This document shows, in pieces, positions 52,169 through 64,000 of a DNA stretch of 64,000 nt (positions are counted from its first letter, which is position 1; each line of letters opens with the position of its first letter). The position numbers were made by a program, and so were the translations under genes. Origin of the DNA: Corticium candelabrum (lineage: Eukaryota > Porifera > Homoscleromorpha > Homosclerophorida > Plakinidae). Under the pieces are notes generated by a model. It saw nothing but the letters and a program-made list of their open reading frames with translations. It was not told the origin of the DNA and made no database searches. The stretch spans positions 2,794,229 through 2,858,228 of the forward strand of contig NC_085090.1 in the NCBI RefSeq assembly GCF_963422355.1, in the 5' to 3' direction.

Positions 52169-54793
52169 ATGCTCTATTATTGCAAGTCCACTTTTATGGG
52201 GATAACGATGTTTTGTTTGTTTGCCTTCGGAGGCAGCATGTTGTCTACTCGAAATTTCAAGAGACATGAGAGACTAAGCGTTAGTGGTCAGGTAAGAATT
52301 GTATTTTGCATATTGGAGGCGGAGCTGACAAGAGTCTAGTCTACTTCCGGCTGAGATTACCTAGCCTCAGAACACGGTTCTAAACGTTTGCCATATCTTT
52401 AATTAATAAATTAATGTAGACTAAATAAGATTTGATATTAATATTTAACGTTCTTACAGTGTCATGATACTCAGTATGTCACATGCATTATCAAGTTCCC
52501 GGTGACGCACGTGATTCTGTTTTAATGAAATTGAACGCTTGTGTAGGATCATATGTATCATACGTGGAAGTTTGATCAGATGTGTCTGAATGTTTAATAC
52601 TATAATGTGTAATCATTACTAAAATTATTAAATGTAAGCAGTACTATTTTATTGACAATAATTAAAATTTCTTCCTAAACGTTTGTGCAGACTCTGCACT
52701 GCAGAAAGAAAGCACTCACTGTTCTTACATTAAAATTGCAATTTTATTGCAAAATTTTTGAATGTTAAATATCTTTTAGCTTTACTGGGCACGTCTATAT
52801 TCTAGATTTGTGTTCAGTTGGTGTCAAGAAAGGTTGAATTATAAAGCTGTTGTTAATGTGTTTTCAATTTAATATTTGACTTCTATTAATAAAATAGAAA
52901 TAATTAATGTTCTGTTTACAATTTCTTGCAACATTGATGACGAAATGAAATAAGCACTTGTATCACATGTAGGATGACAGTTTCCTACGCATTGGAAAAG
53001 GGCGAGACGGTAGAGATGGAAGAGACGGACGAGATGGACAAAACGGCGCTAAAGTATTACCTGCTAGAAATATCGTTTTCTCTTAATGAAATTACTACAT
53101 TGTTTAACATGTTTTCGAAATTTGAAAAAAATAATTTTAAACAATTTAAGATGCAGTTTCTAGCAACGGTTCTTTTGCAGGGACAGAAAGGAGAACCATA
53201 TAATTGCAACAAGAAAGTGCTTTGTTATACATATAGTTCAATTATATCAAAATAACAATTAGTAAAATTTTATAGGAAATCCAAGTAGAAACATTGAAAC
53301 AAGAAATATCATCAAATAGAATGCAGTTGGAACATCTGCAAAGTGAATTGATGCAACTGAAAACTCAAGTAAGAATATCGTTATGCCGCAAATGGCAAGT
53401 TGACTTTCAAACACTGACAAATACAATTCCGTACAAGGTGCATACATAGACCCGTGCAATAGCAATCACATTGAAGGTAAAATACAATTATTCATTAGTA
53501 TCTAAAAACAATAAAAGTGTTAGTATATTAGTGTCACACTTTTCCATAAAACAATAACTAAACAAATTATTTGGCACTTTTATTATCCAATAAGCGTTGT
53601 TTGTAACACAATACAGGTCAGCAAGTGGAAGGCAGATCCCTTTTCATTGACCACCGTGAAAGGCCAGATCAAATAATTTGAATGACTTTAGTTTGTTTAT
53701 TAAATTTAAATTACGCTTTATTGCTAACTTTTTAGAATTGCCGCAGTGTGGTGTTATACAGTACGCAAGAAAAATTGCCAGCATACCTGCAAGGAACGAT
53801 TATCGAGCAGAAACGTTCGAAATAGATGGATCGTTCTACGTTATGGTCGTTTCTTACTACGATGGCAGCAAGTATGGAATAGACTCTATAATATACAGTT
53901 TTGATGGAAATGCACTGGAGATATATCAGAGTGTGCCAACCGATGGGGCTAGAGATGCAAAGTACTTTGAAATTAATGGGCAGCGATATCTTGCAATCGC
54001 ACAATATTACGGAGACAGAACGTCTCTTGGGTACGGTGTCAACTCTCAAATACTCAAATGGAGAAACAAAAGATTTGAACACATTCAATATCTTCCGACC
54101 AAAGGCGCCCATTCAGTTGCACATTTCAATGTTGAAAATGACACTTTTATAGCTTTTGCTAATTACTACGATTCTTCCTACAGCGTAAATTCGCATGTCT
54201 ACAAATGGAGATCTGGTCAGTTTGTATTATTCCAATCCATTCCTTCTTTGGGAGCCAACTCAATTAAGCACTTACAGATTGAAGACTTACACTTCATTGT
54301 CATTGCCCATCATTACACAGGATCAACACACAACACTGATTCTAAGATCTATCTTTGGTCAGGAGCACAGTTTGAGATATTTCAGTCTATTCCAACGTTT
54401 GGTGCAAACGATGTTGAAACATTTACATCAAATCAATTTACCTTTATTTTGTTTGCTAATTATTACAACCAAAACACCAAAAGCTACAACGTCGATTCTA
54501 TTGTCTATATTTGGAATGGCGTTAAATTTGAAAAATTTCAATCTATTGCTACCAAAGGGGCAAGCGACTTTCAAGTGTTTTCAGCATGTGACAAAACATA
54601 TGTTGCAATTGCTAATCATTACGCCGGCAGTTCTGCCATTTATAACGTAAATGGTGCTGGCCTTCAGTATTACCAACATGTTATCGTTTCAGTCATATAT
54701 CGATGGTCTGCTTTTACCTATGGTAATAGCACTTATCTATTTGCTGGGCCAAGTACTACCGATCTATCATACCTCTTTAAGTGGGTTGGCTAA
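52169..54793 (+). CDS. Secreted collagen-like / coiled-coil / EAR-propeller protein, copy A
   Basis: Predicted exons: 52169-52291, 52973-53053, 53181-53216, 53276-53368, 53617-53662 and 53736-54793, joined in phase 0 except the last intron (phase 1); about 478 aa. Exon 1 has a hydrophobic signal segment (ITMFCLFAFGGSM). Exon 2 encodes GRDGRDGRDGRDGQNGAK and exon 3 GQKGEP then YNCNKK: Gly-X-Y triplets followed by a Cys. Exon 4 is a heptad coiled coil (LKQEI, MQLEHLQSELMQLKTQ). Exon 6 holds seven EAR/EPTP repeats of 45-50 residues (IYQSVPTDGARDAKYFEI..., FQSIPSLGANSIKHLQI..., ending YLFKWVG), expected to form one seven-bladed propeller as in LGI and TSPEAR. The last intron has a GC donor. The plan predicts a secreted trimer displaying three propellers, possibly for adhesion or recognition; ligand unknown. 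Exon 3 may be optional. Confidence 0.8.
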
Positions 54794-55770
54794 GACAAAG
54801 ACCATGCGAGTGAGACTGTTACTGGATTATTGCTACAACCTTACAGCAGCTTGCTGATGTCTTTTAGTCTGCTGTTGCTGTTGACTAAAGCATGAAATCA
54901 ATATAGTGTTTCGTAAACAAAAGTTTACAAAGTCACAAATTTGCTCATTAATAGTTGTCTCTAATTGGCTTTGGTCTGAGTACAGGTATTACTTCTTTGC
55001 CCAATGAGTCTGACAAACAAAACGTACACATTAGATGTACACAGGTGTGTCAGTAGCGTATTTAGATGGAGACATTGGGGGCACGTGCCTCTTTCAGAAG
55101 CGCTCACATTAACAATTGCTCTGTATAATATATCTGTCCTCAATTGCCGCATACTGGAGACTTTGCAGAGATACTAAAATCTAATCAGAGCGTCGCATCG
55201 TAGCTTCCCTATATGCTGGTTCACAAGATCTGCCAGAGAGCAATCCCTTTCCATGCTAAGACTAGTAAGTCCTTGGAATGAGCACATCCGGGATAAATAT
55301 TGACTTATTTATTAGATGTAGCTAGTAAGTAGTAGCTAGAACCTCTAAAGTAGCAAGTAAGCCTACTGCCCTTCTGCTGACTACTACTGCGGTGCATGTT
55401 TTCCTGTAATTTAGAACGTTGGATGGCAGCTAGCTTGTGGAGAAACAGCGAATGAGCATCCCGTTATGTCTCTAGGTAGTGTCTACGACATTCATGTTTA
55501 AGAGAAACCATGACAGACTCATGCACAGTACGTGCACGTACGCACTGTAGTGACTATAGTCTAAAACCAGGCCTCGTCTAAAGAACATAAAATCATGTCA
55601 TTTGCTAAATTCTTTGTCCAAACTTTTGTGTTGACTTTCCAATATATACATATGCGCTATAAACTGATGCTTAATTACGCCTGTCCGAGTATTGTGTTAC
55701 TTGATGAGTGTGTGATGTCATAAATTGGAAGACGTCATACCACTTTCAGTCGTTTGTGGCCTCCTTATTA
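54794..55770. other. 3' flank of copy A and intergenic DNA
   Basis: 54794 to about 55045 aligns with the sequence after copy B (63180-63435), so the duplicated unit includes the 3' flank. The remainder has no recognisable gene. Confidence 0.5.
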
Positions 55771-55998
55771 GACTGTGTCGTAATTAACCTTTTGAGCCTT
55801 GGTGTTGAGACTTGATGATATCATCACATTGAGCACCAATTCTGTATTCATCATATTTGAGACACATTTTGCTTGAGTTGACTGCCATATCAGAGAAGGG
55901 GATAACTAGCATGTGGAATGAATACATCTAGAATTAGGTCGAATTGTGTACTTGGACTGTCAGATATGTGTATATGGATGAGATTCGCACGCCTAAAG
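55771..55998 (+). repeat. Transposed copy of the ISYNA1 3' UTR region
   Basis: It matches 43646-43868 over about 225 bp in the same orientation with a few small indels. No synthase coding sequence accompanies it. It may be a segmental duplicate or the remnant of a further synthase copy whose exons are lost. Confidence 0.8.
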
Positions 55999-56280
55999 TT
56001 ATGGAGGGCGAGGGAAACGCTGCTAACATGTCAATAGTACAGAGTACAGGTGTTGCCGATATCTGGCCGAGTGGATGGATGTTCTGTCGAAGGTAAATCT
56101 TTTTGAAACGAAATAATGAAATGTAAAATACGTATGCATTGACTATGTTGCATTTGGAGTATCTTTAGTTTGTACAAAGCCAATCTAGTTTCTAAACAAA
56201 AAATCTAGAGATCTATTGATGCATGTGTTCAGCAATGTCTCTATGTATGAATATGTCAATACAAAGGAAATCCCTTTTGC

Positions 56281-56415
<135 letters not shown>

Positions 56416-56797
56416 ACCCTACACAAACCTTCATCCATTGCTCTTTGTGCTCCACAATTTCATTACCATGAGGGTACAGGAGACGCAGGCCAAAGAACAT
56501 GCAAGTCTTCATTGCTCGAGTTCTGTATTACAACAAAAAGACTGGTGATTCTAGAGACCGTGTCGTTTGAAAGTCTGATGACAAACTGACATTGAATCCT
56601 TGGACGCGGTAGAATTGCTAATGTTGGGCCGGGTTGGTAAAGATTCAAGCCTTCGAACACTTGTTTTGAGACATTATGTATTATGCAAACAGTCCTATAT
56701 TACATGCATTAATTAAGACTTTTGGCAATATTTTTTGATAATATTTTTAGAATCTAGGCTCAACATGAAAGGATGGGACTGCAACACAATCGTATGG

Positions 56798-58656
56798 TCA
56801 CTCCGTACTTGGTACTTCGATGTATCCATGTTCTCTGCGCTTTTTGCACCGCGTGTGTAGACGACAGAGAGTGGCAGCGGCTGTAATCAGAAGGCGAAGC
56901 TTCCGATTCCGACAGCAATCCACGGAACGTTTATTCTGCACCACGGCTCGCCATCGCACTGGTCGACTTTCGTAGCGAACATAGAGAGCTCCACAAGTCG
57001 CTCTGCAGTCGCATTTCAACGTGATATGATTGCATTTTCCTCTTTCAAGAGTACACCTGCCAGCTGCAGTGTCGCAATTAGTTTCGACTGCAAACTCTGC
57101 TGTTGGGGTCGTCGTTTTGTCTTTTATTGCCACAACTTGATTTAGCATTATCAACTGAAATCTAAGTTTGCATTATTTTGCTCTTAGAATTTCGGGAATT
57201 GTTGGACTCTTCCACTCAAAACTTCGTCTAGTTACTGAGTAGTTCACGGGAGTGCCAGTGGATAGCAATTGTTTCCATTCTCTTCCTTCGATGTTGTTTA
57301 CATCGTACAATGACAGTGTTGCATTGACAAATAGAAATTTTTGCGAGCAGTTTTTTCACACAGTCCAGCTGCTTCGAATTTTGTAAACACGTGGTTTTGT
57401 TTAGGGTGCACGTGACCGTATGTCCAACCGGTACCGTCGGAGGCTCGCGTGTTATACGACTACCATTTGAAACGCACGAAAAATTTAACTTTTTGAAATC
57501 GATATAGCTGAAATCTTGACTTGGGTATCGAAATTAGCGTCGATGATAACAGAAGAAGAATTGGAATTACAGGTCAGCAATGATTTATAGTTAGAAACAT
57601 AACCGACATAGTCGCCATCTTGAAAGATCTCTATGGGTAGAACTAAATCGATGACTCCGTTTCCTGCATAAAATGGTTTATCTGATGGACAACACTGGAT
57701 ACTATTTCAATATGTCAGTTCCAAATGGTTATCATTGTGTTTCCAGACAACCGCTGGGGTTGGCTCCGATATTGGAAAATAGAACGTCATGCTGATGTTT
57801 GAATTTTTGTCTTCCATGATTGTTCCAAACTTGGAGACACATTTTGTTTTTCTGATTAAGAATCTTGGAAGTTCATCGCCGAATCGTATACCAACAATCC
57901 GGAAATTATACGTAAGAAAATGGTTAATGTGATAGTCGGTAGGTACTGTACAACGAAAAAAATTAATATATAATGAGTGTATATGATTTAAGTACTTAAC
58001 CTAATATAGAAACTGAAAAAGTTTCATTGAGGTACATAGAAATGCTGTAAAGGTCCACGACTGAAAAGTAATCCGAGTATAAGTGAGCAACGTTTTCCTC
58101 ATTGACGATGAACCTGAAATTACAGCAGCCGATAATATGTAAGCATACAAGGCCACGCCTATCTGATTGAAAATGAAAGTACATATGTACTCCAGTTTTG
58201 CGAGCACGGCAGCGACCGCTCTGCATCAAACGGATAACATGACAATGAATTGTATGTGTCCGCACGAACGGTCGAGTTGGTAGGCGAGTCGCTGGAATCT
58301 CACAGACCCGCTTAATTAACTGACTTGCATTTATTACAGCAAGTGCAGACAGTCGGATTGTAAGTCTTGCTGTCTATTGTAGCAACCCAAGAGGAAACTG
58401 TTTGTGTACATTGCGGACAACTCAATGGCCGACAATGATTAGTGTCGTCTACAAAATAACTAATTAGCATGCGGATATGTTGTACTTCTGAAGGACGGAA
58501 GTAGAAACCTGCTGCCAGTTGTGATACGTGAAGAATAGCCAAGGTAATGTGAACAAAAAATTCTGTTGTTGCGGTTACGCAGTCAAAGACGATGACGTCT
58601 CTCGTCACGTAATATAAACGTGGAAAGCGGACCAAACTTGCAAAGCTTGCTAGCAC
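56798..58656 (-). pseudogene. Unassigned minus-strand gene with Ig-like ectodomain, broken
   Basis: Clear splicing supports a real gene: an exon from about 58112 (after TAATTTCAG) ends at 58001, a 55-bp GT-AG intron follows (57946-58000), and the next exon starts at 57945 in matching phase. The protein reads YLNETFSVSIL, VPTDYHINHFLTYNFRIVG, then PTPAVVWKHNDNHLELTY, a TGA at 57707-57709, and IEIFQDGDYVGYVSNY, an Ig-like W...DxxY pattern. Further left, YDVNNIEGREWKQLL ends at a TAA near 57166; the same frame then gives a Cys-rich block (56798-57154) and a basic tail RLHTRCKKRREHGY after a weak hydrophobic stretch. 58312-58656 encodes another Cys-rich block, possibly upstream exons. It resembles a decayed type I surface protein; family not recognised. 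Confidence 0.45.
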
Positions 58657-58827
58657 TAGTCATTCCTTGGTGATAATTACACTTATCTATGCTAGAAATA
58701 TAATACTAAGTTTAGTTTAGTAAGATTTTGAACTCTGTACGTTGATGCTAAAGTTTTCAGTGCATTGAAAAATAACCTCGACTTCCTGACGTTCACTCTT
58801 CTCTTCTTTCGTACCCTCTTGCCTTAA

Positions 58828-59733
<906 letters not shown>

Positions 59734-60179
59734 AAAGAAGACATAAATTAGAATAAAATGCCAAAGTTGCGTCTAATGTAACTAACGTATTGTCAATCAA
59801 TTTTACTATAACAAAAGTCTATTTTAATCAATAATTATATTTTATCTAAAAGTATACTTGCACATGCCAAAAATTAAATATTTAAACGTTTTGTGACATT
59901 TGATGACATTAACAACAAAATACGGAAAGAAACTAAATTGCGGTTAAAGCGCGCTAAACCGGATATCTAAAATTAGAGAACAATTAGCAAACAGTAAGCG
60001 TTACTAGAAAGAGCTAGAATCATACCACCCGACAGTCATACGATCTTTGTTCGCGTTCTACGTGCCGTGCTCGCAAGACGTCCTGCTCAATTCTGTGAGA
60101 AACACAAGTATTGGAAAATCTCAAATGACGCAACTAGATTACGTACAGCAACTAACGTTGGAAATTATTAAGTTGCAAG

Positions 60180-63179
60180 ATGTCTTTTCGCAAGTCAAAT
60201 TTTATGAGGCTAACGATATTTTGTTTGTTTGCCTTCGGAGGCAACATAGTGTCTACCCGAAATTTCAAGAGACATGAGAGAGAAAGGCGAGCTGAGCTAG
60301 GCGTTAGTGGTCAGGTAAGAATTGTAGGCGGAGCTGACAAGAGTCTAGTCTGCTTCCGGCTGAGATTACGTTACCTCAGAACACGGTTCTAAATGTTTGC
60401 CATATCTTTAGTTCATTAATGTAGACTAAATAAAATTCGATATTAATATATAACGTTCTTACAGTGTCGTGATACTCAGTATGTCACATCCATTATTAAG
60501 TTCCCGTGACGCACGTGCTTCTGTTTTAATTAAATTGAATGCTTGTGTAGGGTCATATGTATCATACGCGGAAGTTTGATGTCTCTGAATGTTTAATACT
60601 ATAATGTGGAGTCATTACTGAAATTATTAAATGTAGGCAGTACTACTTGATTGATAATTAATAGTCCTTCTTAGAAGTTTGTTCAGACTCTGCACTGCAG
60701 ATAGAAAGCAGTCAATGTCTTTACATTAAAGTTGAAATTTTTTTGTAAAATATTTAAAGATTAAATATCTTTTATCTTAGTGTCTTTTAGCTGGCACGTC
60801 TATATTCTAGAAGTGTGTTTAGTTGGTGCAAAGAAAGGGTGAATTATAAAGCTGTTGTTAATGAGTTTTAAATGTAATATTTGATTTCTATTATTAAAAT
60901 AAAAATAAGTTAATACTCTGCTTACAAATTTCTTGCAACATTGATGACGAAATGAAATGAAGAACTTGTATCACATGTAGGATGACCGTTTGCTATGCAT
61001 TGCAAACGGGCGAGACGGAAGAGATGGAAGAGACGGACCAGATGGACAAAATAGCGCTAAAGTACTTAACTGCTAGAAATACAGTTTGTCGTAATTAGTT
61101 ACTAGGTTTTTAACATTTTATCGAAATTTAAATAAAATAATTTTAAAAAATTTGAGAAACAGTTTCCAGCAACGGCTCTTTTGCAGGGACAGAAAGGATA
61201 ACCATATAATTGCAACAAGGAAGGGCTTTGTTATACATAAATATAGTTAAATTAAATGGAAATAGCAATTCGTAAAATTTTGTAGGAAATCCAAGAAGAA
61301 ACATTGAAACAAGAAATATCATTAAGTAGAATGCAGTTGGAACATCTGCAAAGTGAAGTGATGCAACTAAAAACTCAAGTAAGAATATTATAAGATATAT
61401 ATCTACTTTAATTATACGACCTACAGTATAATTGTAACTTTAATTTTTATAATTCAAATATTTCAGTAATATTCTTAAGTCATTTTAGAGTCTTACGCAA
61501 TAAAATTGAAAGTTCATAGAATTAAAAAGTATGACCATATTTTTGAAGTAAAAATTCGAAATGCTATAATTGGATTTTGTAGTAATGCAATAGTTTCTTA
61601 TAAACAAATGAATTGATTATACATGTGTTTTACTAAAGTAATCTATCATTACTCTATTTTAAGTAAAGTTTCGAAAACAATAATAGTTCTTTACTTAACA
61701 TATGTATTTCTACCGCAGATTATTTAATAAGAAGATTCATACAAATATATGGTTATGCCGCAAATGGCAAATTGACTTTAAACAGTGCCAAATACAATTC
61801 CGTACAAAGTGCACAGTCTCGTGCAATTTTGCAATCAAGTTGAAGAAAAAATGCAATTATTAATTAGTAGCTAAAAATAATAAATGTGTTAGTATATTTG
61901 TGTCACACTTTTCCCTAAAACAGTAATCTAAGAAAGTATTTGTCACTTGTATTTTTCCATGAGCGTCTTTGGTAACATAATACAGGTCAACAAGTGGAAG
62001 GCGGACCCCTTTTCATCGAGCACTGCAAAAGGTCAGATCAAATAATTTGAATGACTTTATTTAGTTTTATTAAATTTAAATTAAATTTTATTCTAAACGC
62101 TTTAGAATTGCGGCAAGTGTGGTGTCATACAGTACGCAAGAAAAATTACCAGCATTCCTGCAAAGGGACGATTATCGAGCAGAAACGTTCGAAATTGATG
62201 GATCGTTCTACGTTATGGTCGTTTCTCAGAACGATGACAGCAAATATGGAATAGACTCTATAATATACAGTTTTGATGGAAATGCACTGGAGATATATCA
62301 GAGTGTGCCAACCGATGGGGCTATTGATGCAAAATACTTTGAAATTAACAGGCAGCGATATCTTGCAATCGCACAATATTATGGAGACAGAACGTCTCTT
62401 GAATACGGTGTCAACTCTCAAATACTCAAATGGAGAAACAAAAGGTTTGAGCACATTCAATATCTTCCAACGAAAGGCGCCTTTTCGGTTGCACATTTCA
62501 ATGTCGAAAATGACACTTTTATAGCTTTTGCTAATCACTACGATTCTTCCTACAGCGTAAATTCGCATGTCTACAAATGGATATCTGGTCAGTTTGTATT
62601 ATTCCAATCCATTCCTTCTTTGGGAGCCATCTCAATTAAGTACATTCAAATTGGAAACTTACACTTCATTGCCATTGCTCATCATTACACAGATCAACAC
62701 ACAACACTGATTCTAAGATCTACCTTTGGTCAGGAGCACAGTTTGAGATATTTCAGTTTATTCCAACGTTTGGTGCATACGATGTTGAAACATTTACGTC
62801 AAATCAATTTACCTTTATTTTGTTTGCTAATTCCTACAACTACAACACCAAAAGCTACAACATCGATTCCATTGTCTATATTTGGAATGGCGCTAAATTT
62901 GAGAAATTTCAATCTATTGCTTCCAAAGGAGCAAGCGACTTTCAAGCGTTTTCAGCATGTGACAAAACATACATTGCAATTGCTAACCATTACGACGGCA
63001 GTTCCAGAGACATTTCTTCTGTCATTTATAACGTGAATGGTGCTGGCCTTCAGCCTTACCAACATGTTACCGTTGCAAGCATAATTAGATGGTCTGCTTT
63101 CACCTATGGCAATAGCACTTATCTGTTTGCTGGACCAGGTACTACCAAACTAGCATACCTCTTTAAATGGGTTGGCTAA
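60180..63179 (+). pseudogene. Collagen-like / coiled-coil / EAR gene, copy B (frameshifted)
   Basis: The exons mirror copy A: 60180-60314 (signal segment LTIFCLFAFGGNIVS), 60981-61061 (GRDGRDGRDGPDGQNSAK), 61187 onward (exon 3, dead: GGA TAA), 61286-61378 (coiled coil, open), 61986-62031 and 62106-63179 (propeller). The propeller exon has two extra bases near its start (about 62114 and 62162) and lacks a G near 62692 (ACAGATCAACAC versus ACAGGATCAACAC in copy A), so the repeats fall in different frames (62119-62700 and 62820-63179). It keeps about 5 residues (RDISS) that copy A has lost in repeat 6, so B is not simply a derivative of A. Skipping exon 3 would keep frame, but the propeller lesions remain. 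Probably a recent pseudogene, unless assembly errors are involved. Confidence 0.8.
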
Positions 63180-64000
63180 GACCAAGACCACGTGAGCGAG
63201 ACTGTTATACGGGATTTTTGCGACCACTTTACAACAGCTGTTTGATGTCATAATCAGCTGTTGCTGTTGACTAGAGCATGAAATCAATATAGAGTTTAGT
63301 AAGCGAGAGTTTAGTAAGTCGTAGTTGTGCTCATTATTAGTTGTCGCTAAATGGCTTTGGTCTGATTACAGATATATATCTCTTGGCCCAATGAATCACA
63401 CAAACAAACATGTTAACAATGCACATTTACCGTAGTGTATATAAGAACCGTATTATACGGCTCTGGTGTATATACTAGTCTTTTCGGCATAGCGATGACG
63501 GAGAGAGTCTGGCTACGCGAGACTACGTGTAGAGCCCAATGTGGTAAGACAAATTTAGTAGTATTTTGTAAAATAGATAAAATAATTGTTTGATAAAGAT
63601 ACTAAATTTGAGATTGGAATTTCTCTGCCTGATAAAAACATTGAAGGTACAAACACCAGTGAGCCTCAACTTTAATAGCTAGCAGATACTGACATAAAAC
63701 TAATTCGATTAACATGTCTCTAAATTTGAATAAACGTAACTTTTTTACTTCATATAATACTTTTTGTCTAAAGACGAACGAATACATGTTTGTCAAAACA
63801 AAGAAAATTAATAGTAAATGCTGTGTGAATGTTCAAGCATAAAATAGCACAAATTGATTCAATGGTACAATAGCAATTTTAAACAATGTACTTGATCTAA
63901 AATTATTTATAAATTGCTATTAACCAGATTTCGTGATGTTTTTAATATGCCATTTTATGTACAATATTGCTGCATGTCTTGGGTATATTTCATGAATTGG
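63180..64000. other. 3' flank of copy B and AT-rich end of window
   Basis: 63180-63435 matches the flank of copy A. A short hairpin lies at 63431-63476 (AGTGTATATAAGAACCGTAT mirrored by ATACGGCTCTGGTGTATATA). After that the DNA is AT-rich with no recognisable gene. Confidence 0.5.

Noticed and set aside
53901-54857. Additional open frames of 68-151 codons within the propeller exon
   Set aside because: They are out-of-frame shadows of the seven EAR repeats, generated because the repeats share codon patterns.
60047-60277. 76-codon frame starting MFAFYVPCSQ upstream of copy B
   Set aside because: It overlaps the signal-peptide exon in another frame and is not preserved in copy A, where a stop follows after a few codons. 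An accidental upstream frame is more likely.

Overview
This window is animal nuclear DNA: AT-rich, with spliced genes (several introns of only 55-75 bp), long (CA)n, (TA)n and (ATG)n microsatellites, and many transposon relics. A full-length metazoan-type inositol-3-phosphate synthase, EAR/EPTP propeller proteins joined to collagen-like repeats, and THAP, hAT, MULE and RLE-retrotransposon relics suggest an early-branching marine invertebrate such as a sponge or cnidarian. The species cannot be fixed from the sequence alone.

Layout. 1-15,660 is transposon territory. It holds a 5'-truncated RLE retrotransposon (1321-1819), a broken hAT element with visible ends (3879-6665), a THAP-domain relic (7859-8215) and an apparently intact single-ORF RLE retrotransposon on the minus strand (9558-13169). 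Both RLE copies sit between (TA)n tracts. 15,767-43,648 is a tandem array of three myo-inositol-1-phosphate synthase genes. Copies 1 and 2 are pseudogenes that share one nonsense codon and carry further private lesions. Copy 2 was also hit by a 1.1-kb TA-duplicating DNA transposon in exon 1 and a 2.9-kb hAT element in intron 5; copy 1 preserves the empty site for both. Copy 3 has eight intact exons predicting 547 aa and is probably the working gene.

43,650-51,300 is again mobile DNA: a foldback element with a MADF-like relic, a THAP9/P-element-like transposase relic and a decayed Mutator-like (SWIM) transposase. 51,728-63,435 holds two direct copies of a small multi-exon gene. Its predicted product is a signal peptide, a Gly-X-Y collagen-like stretch, a heptad coiled coil and seven EAR/EPTP repeats (one seven-bladed propeller). 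This bouquet-like plan resembles collectins, ficolins and C1q but ends in an EAR propeller. Copy A is open throughout; copy B has frameshifts and a dead exon. A broken minus-strand gene with an Ig-like ectodomain lies between them.

The genes do not form one pathway. The main themes are repeated tandem duplication followed by decay, and a record of transposon insertions that can be dated relative to the duplications. The most novel candidate is the collagen/coiled-coil/EAR gene.
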